A stretch of DNA of 64,000 nucleotides from Streptomyces atratus (GTDB lineage Bacteria > Actinomycetota > Actinomycetes > Streptomycetales > Streptomycetaceae), in the NCBI RefSeq assembly GCF_900119365.1, contig NZ_FPJO01000019.1, positions 98,175 to 162,174 on the forward strand, read 5' to 3'. The stretch's first letter is position 1; every line of letters starts with the position of its first letter. The notes under the pieces are model-generated. The model did not search any database and had not been told where the DNA came from. It saw nothing but the letters and a program-made list of their open reading frames with translations. The translations under genes and the position numbers were made by a program. Shown one piece after another: positions 42,091 through 50,605 of this stretch.

Positions 42091-42383
42091 ATGGAATTCC
42101 GTATTGAGCGCAGCGCACGCGCGGCTGCGCACCCAGCACGGGCAGGGCCCGCCACCGGCTGCCGGGACGGCTGTGCGCGAAGCCCTGAGAGAGGGCATGG
42201 CCTGGCTGCTTCCTCGCCTGCTTCGACCTGACCGCCCAGGAACGCACCCGGCTGCGGGAATGCCGCCGACTGCCGGCGCTGGCCTGGCTGTTCGTCCTCT
42301 GCGCCGAGGATCCGGCGCACCCCAGGAACCCACCCGGCACCGCGGAGCGACAGGTGCTCCGGCTGCGCGAACTGCTGGGCTGA
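42091..42383 (+). pseudogene. Possible frameshifted small gene
   Basis: An ATG at 42091 has GGGAGAGG upstream and begins MEFRIERSARA, but the frame ends at 42231. Protein-like sequence continues in other frames: LRTQHGQGPPPAAGTAVREA, then CFLACFDLTAQERTRLRECR and LPALAWLFVLCAEDPAHPRN, ending QVLRLRELLG-stop at 42383. Two shifts would be needed to join these parts. It may be a decayed small Streptomyces protein or simply non-coding DNA; I do not recognise a family. Confidence 0.3.
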
Positions 42384-42396
42384 CCGGTGCGGACAG

Positions 42397-42433
42397 GGGT
42401 GCGGGGCCGGGCGATCCGCCCGGCCCCGCACCC
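42397..42433. terminator. Strong bidirectional terminator
   Basis: A perfect 17-bp stem (GGGTGCGGGGCCGGGCG and complement) with loop ATC, 23 nt after the end of the minus-strand secreted protein. Confidence 0.88.
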
Positions 42434-42455
42434 TTCGCCCCGCCTGCCGGCGTGG

Positions 42456-44444
42456 CTACTTCGTGAAGATGAAGTACTGCCAGGCGCCGTGCGTGGTGGA
42501 GTTCACCGTGTCGCCCGAGGTGCCATTGACGTACGAGGCGCGGACGCGCATCCGGTAGCCCGTGTCATGGGTGCCCTGCAGAGTCACGAGGGACTTCCCG
42601 CTGGTGCCGAGCTTGAAGTACTGCGAGCCCGCGTCGTACCACTTGCCCTGGTAGTAGAGCTCCAGGGACAGCTTGTGCGAGCGGTTCTTGTAGTACGTCA
42701 TCGTCGTCGTGAAGACCGGGTCGGTCTTCTTGTGGAAGTACCGGTACGACGTCTTGCCGATCTTCGCCGTCCTGTACTGCTTGGAGACGGAGGTCGAGAC
42801 CTTGACCTTGGCGAACGCGGTCGACGTGACCTTCTTCGGGGCGTACCGGCCGTCGCCCTTGAAGATCGCGGTGACGGTGGTGTCCCGGGTCATGTCCACC
42901 GTGGTCGACAGGTTGCCCTTGGAGCTGACCTTGCCGGTCTTCACCAGTTTGTTGGGCTTGTCCGACCCGAACGGGTCCACCCACAGCTCGACGGTGCGGT
43001 TCTTGTACGTCTTGCCGAGGTGCGCGGTGAACGACACATCGGCGCCGTAGGAGTACAGCGCCTTGTTGTGGTTCAGGGTCAGCGAGGTGGCCGTCCGGGA
43101 AACGGCGACCTTGTCGGAGCCGGAGGCCGCCGAGTGGGTCGCGTCGCCCGCGTACGACACCTTGTAGGTGACCTGGCCGCCCGCGGTCGGGGTGTCGGCG
43201 AAGGAGAAGCTGCCGTCCGACTTGAGCGTCACCGAGGGCAGCGCCTTGCCCTTGGGCGACTCGATGTCGGTGCGTGTGACCGTGGCCTTCGTGCCCGCCG
43301 GGAAGGCGCCCGCGGACTTCACCCGTCCGGTGACGGTCAGCTTCTTGTCGAGCGCCGACTTCTCCGGGGCGTTCACCGTGACGGTGGTCGGGGACTTCAC
43401 GGCGTCGGTGAGCACCCGCAGCGAACGGACGCCCGCGCTGTTCTCGGTGACCGCGAAGAGCCGGCTGGTGTCCGGTGCCCAGGCCAGCCCGGCCGGCACC
43501 AGGACGTCCGATCCGCTGTTGGTCCCGGTGTTGGGGAAGTCGTACGTCCGGATCGGCTTGGTGGTGTCCTGCTTGTAGACGTACACGTCCGGCTCGTACC
43601 AGCCGTCGATGCCCGCGGCGACCGTGCCGTCCGGCGCGATGTCGACGGCGTTGGGGTACGCGTCGGAGGGGTACGAGGTCCCGGGCGTGAGGTCGGACGT
43701 CCGGTACACCTGGTGGTGGTACGGGGCCCCGCTGGCCACCACGACCTGCGAGCCGTCCGGGGTCAGCGCCAGGTCGTGCAGGTTGCTGCCGCCGGTGCGG
43801 AGCTGCGCGGTGCGCGTGGCCGTCCCCGAGGCGACGTCGTACACGGCCAGCTGGACGGGGTTCTGCCCCTCGGCCCCGGCGGCCAGCGTGCCCGGGGCGC
43901 CCGGCGCGGACGCCAGGGTCGGGGCCGAGTACCAGGTGCTGTCCGGCTCCTGGCCCAGGGTGACGACGGGCTCGGCACCGGACAGGTCGATCGACCCGAT
44001 GTTGCCCTCGGCCGCCGCCCCGTAGCCGAACCAGAGCTTGCCGCCCGCCAGCGCCGGGTAGGCGGGCTCGGTGTCCGCGCCGGTCGCGTAACGGGCGGAC
44101 TCCACCAGGGCGGAGGTGTCGATCGCCGCGATGGCGTCGGCGCCGCGCACCCCCGCGTACAACGTGCCGGAGTCGGCGGAGAGTTCGAGGCCGGTCACGC
44201 CGGGCAGCGACGGGATGGTCCCGACGACGTTGCCGCTGTAGTCGGTGGCGAGGACCTTGCCACTGGTCGGGTCACTGATGAAGACCCGCTTGTGCACGCC
44301 GTCCGCGACGACGTCGCCGACGGAAGCGGCGGGAAGAATCCTGGAGGAGTCGGCAGAGGCCGGATTCGCCGCCCCGCCGACCAGAACCACTGAGCTGAAG
44401 AGAACCGCGAGCGAGGTCGCGGTCGAGATTCTGCGCGTACGCAA
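42456..44444 (-). CDS. Secreted protein with beta-propeller-like and Ig-like repeat domains
   Basis: The frame opens 9 nt before a TTG at 44444, which must be the start unless ATT/ATC is used; GGGGG lies about 10 nt upstream. The 662-residue protein begins with a signal peptide (MRTRRISTATSLAVLFSSVV ... ASADS). Residues about 35-330 have YncE-like propeller repeats (KRVFISDPTSGKVLATDYSG, GLELSADSGTLYAGVRGADA, HDLALTPDGSQVVVASGAPY). Residues 340-540 hold Ig-like modules (VTVNAPEKSALDKKLTVTGR, KVSYAGDATHSAASGSDKVA), and the C-terminal 110 residues are Tyr/Lys-rich. Probably an extracellular binding or wall-associated protein; no catalytic site is seen. Confidence 0.85.
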   Translation of the reverse strand: MRTRRISTATSLAVLFSSVVLVGGAANPASADSSRILPAASVGDVVADGVHKRVFISDPTSGKVLATDYSGNVVGTIPSLPGVTGLELSADSGTLYAGVRGADAIAAIDTSALVESARYATGADTEPAYPALAGGKLWFGYGAAAEGNIGSIDLSGAEPVVTLGQEPDSTWYSAPTLASAPGAPGTLAAGAEGQNPVQLAVYDVASGTATRTAQLRTGGSNLHDLALTPDGSQVVVASGAPYHHQVYRTSDLTPGTSYPSDAYPNAVDIAPDGTVAAGIDGWYEPDVYVYKQDTTKPIRTYDFPNTGTNSGSDVLVPAGLAWAPDTSRLFAVTENSAGVRSLRVLTDAVKSPTTVTVNAPEKSALDKKLTVTGRVKSAGAFPAGTKATVTRTDIESPKGKALPSVTLKSDGSFSFADTPTAGGQVTYKVSYAGDATHSAASGSDKVAVSRTATSLTLNHNKALYSYGADVSFTAHLGKTYKNRTVELWVDPFGSDKPNKLVKTGKVSSKGNLSTTVDMTRDTTVTAIFKGDGRYAPKKVTSTAFAKVKVSTSVSKQYRTAKIGKTSYRYFHKKTDPVFTTTMTYYKNRSHKLSLELYYQGKWYDAGSQYFKLGTSGKSLVTLQGTHDTGYRMRVRASYVNGTSGDTVNSTTHGAWQYFIFTK

Positions 44445-44526
44445 AATGATTTACCCCCACGGTAAGAGAGGGCCGCATGGCACCCGGAGATGAGTCAGGG
44501 GGTGCGGCCCAGGAACGCAGGGTATG

Positions 44527-44757
44527 TCATGGCGTCCACAAGTCGTACACATTTGCGGGGCCGGACGCCTCCGACCCCGCGAATGGTCGGTTCGCCCAGG
44601 TGAGGAACGTCGCCCAGGCGCCGGGGGCAACCGCGAAGGTGGGGCCTTCGGGCACCTTGGAGTCCCGGACGTGGGCTGGCGTTGCGACGACGGGCGCACC
44701 CTGCGAGGTACCGACCACCGTGCCGGGCAGGTTCGTCCATGCGTTGTTGCTGCTCAA
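44527..44757 (-). CDS. DUF397-like small protein
   Basis: The frame holds 76 residues from TTG 44757 (no ribosome site; no ATG or GTG is available in frame) to 44527. HVRDSKVPEGPTFAVAPGAW followed by ATFLTWANR matches the conserved C-terminal half of DUF397 (VRDSKDPxGPxLxFxPxxWxxF). The N-terminal half, which normally has a WxxSSYS motif, is replaced by NAWTNLPGTVVGTSQGAPVV, and there is an unusual 20-residue tail. DUF397 genes usually pair with XRE-type regulators in BldB/AbaA-like developmental modules; here it lies 37 bp after the Ser/Thr kinase. A decayed or diverged copy is possible. Confidence 0.5.
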   Translation of the reverse strand: MSSNNAWTNLPGTVVGTSQGAPVVATPAHVRDSKVPEGPTFAVAPGAWATFLTWANRPFAGSEASGPANVYDLWTP

Positions 44758-44794
44758 CGCGGCGTCCGCGCTGCTGGGTTGAGGGTCCGGCCCG

Positions 44795-46660
44795 CTATTG
44801 GTCCTTGGTGTACGTGAGCTTCTTTCCGCTGTCGTTGTTCTCGCGGCGCAGGGTGCCGTCCGGGAGGAGGGTGAGCGTGGTGGCGCCGCCCGGGGTGCAG
44901 GACGTCATGGGCTCGCCCGCCGTGACCGTGGAGGGGCCGATCTCGACCGGGCCGCCCTGGGAGGGCTCCGAGGACAGGCTCGCCCGGAAGACGCAGTGGT
45001 AGGAGCCGCCGGTGTCGAGCGGGCCGTCCGCGGTGAGGGTGAGGACGCTCTGGCCGACCTTGCCCTGCTGGATGACGAGTTTCCGGGTGGAGTGGCCGGC
45101 CGCGTTGTCGATGGAGCCGGACCAGGTGCCTATGTAGCCGGAGGGGATGGGGCCGTCGCCGTTCTTCTGGCCGGCACTCGGGGAGGGGGCCGGCGACGAC
45201 GGTTCGCCGGTCGAGGCGCCCGAGGAGCCCGAGGAGCCCGAGGCGGACGGGGAGCCGGTGGGGCCCGGCGTCTTGCCGTTCATGAGCGCGTAGACGGAGC
45301 CGCCCGCGCCGATGGCCACGAGGACGGCGACGGCGACGAGCGCGATGGTCGAACCCCTGCCGCGGCGGGCGGGTTCGGGATCGGGCTGCGGGGCGGTGGG
45401 GAAGGCGGGGCCGTACGGGGGCGTTGGGCCGAACCCGGGCTGCTGGTAAGGCTGTTGCTGCTGCGGCGGATATCCGTAACCGGCTTGGCTCTGCGCGGGG
45501 CCGAAGCCCTGGCCGGGGTGTGGCTGTGCGGGCAGCGACGGGTAGCCGTAGGCGGGGGCTCCGTGCGGTGCCGGGGCGGTGACCGGGGGCGGGGTCGGGG
45601 TCGGGGTCGGGGCGCCGACCGCCGGGGACGGCGGGTGCAGGGGGTAGTCCGTGGGGGTCGCGGGAGGCGTGGGCGTCGGGGGCGCCGGGTCCGGTACGGG
45701 GGCCTGCCCGGCCGCCGCCACCTCCTCCGGGTCCTCCGAGTCGAGCAACTCCACCGCATGGCGCCCCAGTTGGGCGATCAGTGCGCCCGGGAGCCAGGGT
45801 TCCGCCGTGTCGCCGTCGGCCAGGCGCTCCAGGATCGCGTCCGTCGTCGGGCGGGCGGCCGGGTCCTTGTGCAGGCAGTCCCGGATCAGTTCGACGAGGA
45901 CCACGGGGACGCCGGTCAGGTCCGGGTCCTCCTTCGCGATCCGGAACATCTGCGCGGCCGCGCCGCTGTCGGACGCCCCGAACGGGAGCCGGCCGGTCGA
46001 GGCGTACGCCAGTACCGAGCCGAGACAGAACACGTCGCACGCCGGGGTAACCCGCTCGCCCCGCACCTGCTCGGGCGCCATGAAACCGGGCGATCCGACC
46101 AGATCCCCGGTGCGGGTGACGCCGCCCCCGGTCATGGTGTCGAGTGCCCGGGCTATGCCGAAGTCGATGACGCGCGGCCCGTCGATCGTCAGCAGGATGT
46201 TGGAGGGCTTGAGGTCGCGGTGGACGATCCCGGCGGTGTGGATGGCCTGGAGGGCGTGGGTGAGACCGGCCCCCAGGATGTGGACCGAACGCTCGGGCAG
46301 GGGGCCGTACGCGCCGGAGGCCGCTCCCTCGGGGGTGCGCGGGCGGCCGGTGACGGTGGCGTGCAGCGAGGGGCCGGCGACGTACCCGGTGGCGACCCAG
46401 GGCACGGCGGCCTCGGTGTCGGCGTCCAGCACCGGAGCCGTCCAGGCGGAGCCGACCTGGCGGGCGGCACGTACCTCGTGGCGGAACCGGTCGCGGAACT
46501 CCTGCTGCTCGGCGAGTTCGCCGCGTACCAGCTTGATCGCGACGGTGCGGCCGCGGTCGGACCGGGCCAGGTAGACCTGGCCCATGCCGCCGGCGCCGAG
46601 CCGGCCCAGCAGCCGGTACGCGCCGATGGCGCGCGGATCCTGTGGCGTCAGGCTCTGCAT
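44795..46660 (-). CDS. Membrane Ser/Thr protein kinase (PknB-like)
   Basis: The ATG at 46660 (AAGGA upstream) gives 621 residues; an upstream ATG at 46723 has no ribosome site. Kinase domain (residues about 14-270): glycine loop LGAGGMGQVYLA, lysine TVAIKLV, HRDLKPSNILL, DFGIARALD, SPGFMAPEQVRGE. A long Pro/Gln/Tyr-rich linker (330-450) leads to one helix (GSTIALVAVAVLVAIGAGGS) and an extracellular Ser/Gly linker followed by a compact beta-rich domain (YIGTWSGSIDNAAGHSTRKL, CVFRASLSSEPSQGG). No PASTA repeats, so the external ligand is probably not peptidoglycan fragments. Signal unknown. Confidence 0.94.
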   Translation of the reverse strand: MQSLTPQDPRAIGAYRLLGRLGAGGMGQVYLARSDRGRTVAIKLVRGELAEQQEFRDRFRHEVRAARQVGSAWTAPVLDADTEAAVPWVATGYVAGPSLHATVTGRPRTPEGAASGAYGPLPERSVHILGAGLTHALQAIHTAGIVHRDLKPSNILLTIDGPRVIDFGIARALDTMTGGGVTRTGDLVGSPGFMAPEQVRGERVTPACDVFCLGSVLAYASTGRLPFGASDSGAAAQMFRIAKEDPDLTGVPVVLVELIRDCLHKDPAARPTTDAILERLADGDTAEPWLPGALIAQLGRHAVELLDSEDPEEVAAAGQAPVPDPAPPTPTPPATPTDYPLHPPSPAVGAPTPTPTPPPVTAPAPHGAPAYGYPSLPAQPHPGQGFGPAQSQAGYGYPPQQQQPYQQPGFGPTPPYGPAFPTAPQPDPEPARRGRGSTIALVAVAVLVAIGAGGSVYALMNGKTPGPTGSPSASGSSGSSGASTGEPSSPAPSPSAGQKNGDGPIPSGYIGTWSGSIDNAAGHSTRKLVIQQGKVGQSVLTLTADGPLDTGGSYHCVFRASLSSEPSQGGPVEIGPSTVTAGEPMTSCTPGGATTLTLLPDGTLRRENNDSGKKLTYTKDQ

Positions 46661-46816
46661 GGCGCTGAACGTCCTTCCCCCGGGATTGAACTGAGCGGTG
46701 CCTGGCGTGGCTCGTTCGATCATAGGGATCCACGCAGCGCGCGGCCGGGCCGGTTGCGGCTTCGGCCGGGAACGCGAAGAAGACCCGTCCCGGGAGGGAC
46801 GGGCCCCGGAGGGCGA

Positions 46817-47299
46817 CTACTCCTCGGCAACGGCTTCCATGGCGACGGACAACTGATCCAGCACCCGTACGGTCTCCGCGAACCGCTCCTCGCCCAGCTC
46901 GGCGGCGAGCCGGGCGGCGAGCGCGGTGTGGCCGGGATCGATGCGCCGGACCGCGGCGCGTCCCTCGTCGGTGGGGCGCAGCAGCTTGGCGCGGCGGTGG
47001 GCGGGGTTGGGTACGTACTCGGCGAGGCCCTTGCCGACCAGCAGGTCGGCGACGCGCTGCACGCCCTGCCGGGTCATGCCCATGGTGCGGGCGATCCCGG
47101 AGACGGGCAGGTCCTCGCGGAGCACGGCCCCGAGGACCTGCCACCAGGCGGCGGTGAGTCCGGCGGGCCTGGCCAACCGCTCCGAAACGGAGAGGAATTG
47201 GCCATTGAGCCGGAAGACGCCGAGAGCGGTACGGCTCAACAGCTCCCGGTTCGCGGGTTCCTGGCTCGCTGAGTTCCGGTTCGCGGGTTCCTGGCTCAT
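46817..47299 (-). CDS. MarR-family transcriptional regulator
   Basis: The 160-residue protein starts at the ATG of an ATGA overlap with the upstream PfpI-like gene. Winged helix: AWWQVLGAVLREDLPVSGIA, RTMGMTRQGVQRVADLLVGK and the wing NPAHRRAKLLRPTDEGRAAV. An N-terminal 10-residue duplication (SQEPANRNSA then SQEPANREL; 30-bp tandem repeat in the DNA, about 47240-47297) is unusual and may be recent. Probably controls its own operon with the DJ-1-type gene; a tandem repeat upstream (47945-47984) is a candidate site. Confidence 0.92.
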   Translation of the reverse strand: MSQEPANRNSASQEPANRELLSRTALGVFRLNGQFLSVSERLARPAGLTAAWWQVLGAVLREDLPVSGIARTMGMTRQGVQRVADLLVGKGLAEYVPNPAHRRAKLLRPTDEGRAAVRRIDPGHTALAARLAAELGEERFAETVRVLDQLSVAMEAVAEE

Positions 47300-47901
47300 G
47301 AGCCGGCGCTCAGGATCTCGTAGGCGGCTGCGTCCGAGTCGTGGAACAGCCGGTACCAGGCGTCCAGTTGCTCGCCCTCGTACACCCCGAGCCGGGCGAA
47401 GACCTCGCGGGCGAACGCGACCGGTTCGGTGGGCCCGGCCGTGATGAGGTCGCCGTCCGTCACCGCGTCCGTGTCGACGTAACTCCCGCCGCCCCTGTAC
47501 CCCGTGGCCGTGAGGTAGAAGGAGACCGCGCTCGTGTGCGTGCGCTCGTCGAGCAGGCCCTCGCGGGCCAGGCCCGCCGTCGCGCCGCAGATCGCGGCGA
47601 CCGGCACCCCGGCGTCCAGGAAGCCGCGGGCCGCGCGGGCGAAGGGGGCGAGCGTGTCACCGGAGTCCCAGAGGCCGGCGCCGGGGAGCATCAGGAGCGC
47701 GCTGTCCTCGGGGCGCAGGTCCGCGAGCGCGAGGTCGGGCAGGACGCGCAGCCCGCCCATGGTGGTGACGGGGTCCGTGGTGGGGCCGACCGTCCGCACG
47801 GTGAAGCCGCCCCGGGCGAGATGGGCGGTGGTGTGTCCGGTCTCCCAGTCGGCGAGGGTGTCGTACACGGCCAGGTGCACGGTCCTGCGGGTGTCGGTCA
47901 T
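47296..47901 (-). CDS. DJ-1/PfpI family protein
   Basis: The protein has 201 residues. Class I glutamine-amidotransferase-like fold: VHLAVYDTLADWETGHTTAH, LLMLPGAGLWDSGDTLAPFA and the nucleophile elbow VPVAAICGATAGLAREGLLD (cysteine in AICGAT). No amidotransferase partner domain is present. Relatives are glyoxalase III, isocyanide hydratase-like or stress proteins; the specific reaction is not evident. It is transcribed first in a two-gene operon with the MarR regulator, overlapping by 4 nt. Confidence 0.92.
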   Translation of the reverse strand: MTDTRRTVHLAVYDTLADWETGHTTAHLARGGFTVRTVGPTTDPVTTMGGLRVLPDLALADLRPEDSALLMLPGAGLWDSGDTLAPFARAARGFLDAGVPVAAICGATAGLAREGLLDERTHTSAVSFYLTATGYRGGGSYVDTDAVTDGDLITAGPTEPVAFAREVFARLGVYEGEQLDAWYRLFHDSDAAAYEILSAGS

Positions 47902-47944
47902 GGCGCCTCCTCGGCGGAACTGCCCCGTCGGCCTCGCTCCGGGA

Positions 47945-47984
47945 TGATCACGAGTGACCGCGAGTGATCACGGGCGACCACGAG
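47945..47984. repeat. 20-bp tandem repeat upstream of the PfpI-MarR operon
   Basis: TGATCACGAGTGACCGCGAG directly followed by TGATCACGGGCGACCACGAG (17 of 20 identical), 43 bp before the operon start. It contains the palindrome TGATCA twice, two helical turns apart, and is a plausible operator for the MarR protein. Confidence 0.6.
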
Positions 47985-48150
47985 GGCATGTCAACATGCT
48001 GTCATGATGGCAATATGATGTCAAGTGATTCCGGTTGCGGCCATCCCACCGCCTACCACGCCTCGCATTCCTGCCTGCCCCGCGCCGGCCCGTATGCCGA
48101 CAACCCGACACCCTGCTCACCAAAGCGCCCCACGCCATACAAGGTGGCCA

Positions 48151-48179
48151 TGTCGGGCCGCTCCCGTGCGGCCTACGCT
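48151..48179 (+). promoter_or_regulatory. Leaderless-type promoter of the class III aminotransferase
   Basis: TGTCGG, 17 nt, TACGCT, then 6 nt to the ATG at 48186, with no ribosome site between. An alternative start at ATG 48150 (AAGG upstream) would extend the protein by 12 residues. Confidence 0.45.
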
Positions 48180-48185
48180 CGCCGC

Positions 48186-49559
48186 ATGACCCCTCATGCC
48201 CCGCATGCCCCGCATGTCGACCCCGCTGCCGGTGCGGCCGTGAAGGCCGCCGACCGCGCGCACGTGTTCCACTCCTGGTCCGCCCAGGGCCTGATCGACC
48301 CGCTCGCCGTCGCCGGCGCCGAGGGGGCGTACTTCTGGGACTACGACGGCAACCGCTACCTGGACTTCACCAGCGGCCTCGTCTACACCAACATCGGCTA
48401 CCAGCACCCCACCGTCGTCGCCGCGATCCAGGAGCAGGCGGGCAAGCTCGCCACCTTCGCCCCCGCGTTCGCGATCGAGGCGCGCTCCGAGGCCGCACGC
48501 CTCATCGCCGAGCGCACCCCCGGTGACCTGGACAAGATCTTCTTCACCAACGGCGGTGCCGAGGCCGTCGAGAACGCCGTCCGGATGGCCCGGCTGCACA
48601 CCGGCCGCTCGAAGGTGCTCTCCGCCTACCGCTCGTACCACGGCGCCACCTCCACCGCGATCAACCTGACCGGTGACCCGCGCCGCTGGCCGTCCGACAA
48701 CGGCTCGGCGGGCGTCGTCCGCTTCTGGGCGCCGTTCCTCTACCGCTCGCCGTTCCACGCCGAGACCGAGGCCGAGGAGTGCGCCCGCGCGCTCCAGCAC
48801 CTGGAGGACACCCTCGCCTTCGAGGGCGCCGGCAACATCGCCGCGATCATCCTGGAGACGATCCCCGGCACCGCGGGCATCATGACGCCGCCGCCCGGCT
48901 ACCTCGCGGGCGTCCGCGAGATCTGCGACCGGTACGGCATCGTCTTCATCCTCGACGAGGTCATGGCCGGTTTCGGCCGCACCGGCAAGTGGTTCGCCGC
49001 CGACCACTTCGACGTGGTGCCGGACCTGATGACCTTCGCCAAGGGCGTCAACTCCGGCTACGTACCGCTCGGCGGGGTCGCGATCAGTGCCGAGATCGCC
49101 GCGACCTTCGAGACTCGCGCCTACCCGGGCGGACTGACCTACTCCGGTCACCCGCTGGCCTGCGCGGCGGCCGTCGCCACCATTCACGTGATGGAGGACG
49201 AGAAGGTCGTCGAGCACGCCGCCCACATCGGCGAGACCGTTCTCGGCCCCGGCCTGCGCGAACTCGCCGAGCGCCACCCGTCGGTCGGCGAGGTCCGCGG
49301 CCTCGGCGCGTTCTGGGCGCTGGACCTGGTCCGCAACAAGGAGACCCGCGAGCCGCTGGTCCCGTACAACGCGACGGGCGAGGCCAACGCGCCGATGGCG
49401 GCCTTCGGCGCCGCGGCCAAGAAGAACGGCCTGTGGCCCTTCATCAACATGAACCGCACGCACGCCGTTCCGGCCTGCAACGTCACCGAGGCCGAGGCCA
49501 AGGAGGGCCTCGCAGCTCTCGACGCGGCGCTGTCGGTCGCGGACGAACACACAGCGTGA
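48186..49559 (+). CDS. Class III PLP-dependent aminotransferase
   Basis: The protein has 457 residues. Omega-aminotransferase features: DPLAVAGAEGAYFWDYDGNR, GLVYTNIGYQHPTVVAAIQE, FFTNGGAEAVENAVRMARLH, YRSYHGATSTAINLTGDPRR, IILETIPGTAGIMTPPPGYL, VFILDEVMAGFGRTGKWFAA and the PLP lysine in DLMTFAKGVNSGYVPLGGV. The YHGAT and GYVPLGG forms and the length resemble beta-alanine/taurine:pyruvate transaminases. A GntR regulator follows 164 bp downstream and may control it. The amine donor is uncertain. Confidence 0.9.
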   Translation: MTPHAPHAPHVDPAAGAAVKAADRAHVFHSWSAQGLIDPLAVAGAEGAYFWDYDGNRYLDFTSGLVYTNIGYQHPTVVAAIQEQAGKLATFAPAFAIEARSEAARLIAERTPGDLDKIFFTNGGAEAVENAVRMARLHTGRSKVLSAYRSYHGATSTAINLTGDPRRWPSDNGSAGVVRFWAPFLYRSPFHAETEAEECARALQHLEDTLAFEGAGNIAAIILETIPGTAGIMTPPPGYLAGVREICDRYGIVFILDEVMAGFGRTGKWFAADHFDVVPDLMTFAKGVNSGYVPLGGVAISAEIAATFETRAYPGGLTYSGHPLACAAAVATIHVMEDEKVVEHAAHIGETVLGPGLRELAERHPSVGEVRGLGAFWALDLVRNKETREPLVPYNATGEANAPMAAFGAAAKKNGLWPFINMNRTHAVPACNVTEAEAKEGLAALDAALSVADEHTA

Positions 49560-49722
49560 CCCGGACCCGCGTGACCCGGACCCATGCGGTCCGGGCCCGC
49601 GCGGCCCGGCAGCACAGCCGGTAGCGCTGTCCGAAAGTGCGACGCGCCCCTCCCCTGCCCGGATCCGGGCACAGCGGCCCTGGCTTAAGGTGACCGCAGG
49701 CAAAAGAATGGGGAGGGGCGCC

Positions 49723-50481
49723 ATGTGCGCGAGCGGAGCTGTGACCCGCAGTACGCTGCGGCAGCAGATCGCGGACGCGCTGCGTGACGAGGTGCTCGCC
49801 GGGCGTCTGCAGCCGGGGCGGGAGTTCACGGTCAAGCAGATCGCCGAGCAGTACGGCGTATCGGCGACACCGGTGCGCGAGGCGCTCTTCGACCTCTCCG
49901 CGCAGGGGCTGCTGGAATCGGACCAGCACCGGGGCTTCCGGGTACGGGAGTTCACCGTCGCCGACTACCGCTCCCTGGTCGAGGCCCGCTCCCTGGTCAT
50001 CGACGGAGTCGTCCGAGGCATCTTCTTCGGCGCCGGGCTCTCGACCGTGCAGCGGGTGGGGTACCGGGACTGCCTGGTCTCCGTACGCCGCAGGGCCCAG
50101 GAGGCCGCACGGGCGGCGCGGGGCGGCGACCTCGACATCCTCATCGGCTACGACCTGCGGTTCTGGCGCGAGCTGGGCGCGCTCGTGGGCAACACGTACA
50201 TCAACGACTTCCTGCACCGACTGCGCGTCCAGGCCTGGGTGTTCGCGGTGCCGTACCTGCGCCACGAAGCGGCCGCCCGGGACTGGCTCTGGCACGGCCA
50301 TCAGGACCTCGTCGCGGCGGTCACACTCGGCGAACACGGCGCGGTGCGCGCGGTATTAGACGACTACAGGACCCACGCGCTGAACTGGGCGGACCGGCTC
50401 GCGGCCGGGGAGCTCGGACATCCGCGGCGCGGCGGCCGGCCGGCCGGAGAGGCCCCGGACCCCGGGACGGCGCAGTCGTAA
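49723..50481 (+). CDS. GntR-family (FCD/FadR-like) transcriptional regulator
   Basis: ATG 49723 with GGGGAGGGG upstream gives 252 residues. Winged helix: STLRQQIADALRDEVLAGRL, GREFTVKQIAEQYGVSATPV and REALFDLSAQGLLESDQHRG. The effector domain is helical, with ARSLVIDGVVRGIFFGAGLS, IGYDLRFWRELGALVGNTYI and HGHQDLVAAVTLGEHGAVRA, where the D/H/H positions fit a metal-ligand pocket of FCD proteins. The natural target is the preceding aminotransferase or its own gene; effector unknown. Confidence 0.92.
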   Translation: MCASGAVTRSTLRQQIADALRDEVLAGRLQPGREFTVKQIAEQYGVSATPVREALFDLSAQGLLESDQHRGFRVREFTVADYRSLVEARSLVIDGVVRGIFFGAGLSTVQRVGYRDCLVSVRRRAQEAARAARGGDLDILIGYDLRFWRELGALVGNTYINDFLHRLRVQAWVFAVPYLRHEAAARDWLWHGHQDLVAAVTLGEHGAVRAVLDDYRTHALNWADRLAAGELGHPRRGGRPAGEAPDPGTAQS

Positions 50482-50605
50482 CCCCCGCTCCGCCCCGCCG
50501 GACAGGCCCCGCCCGCCGACGGCCACTGTGCGCAACGCGCCCACCGCATTACGCTGTCCCGACCATCTTGAACATCCGCTGCGCACCGTGGGAGAGCGAG
50601 ACTTC

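Noticed and set aside
49555..49583. Tandem CGTGACCCGGACC repeat at the end of the class III aminotransferase gene.
   Set aside because: Only two short copies in very GC-rich DNA; no symmetry or promoter context.
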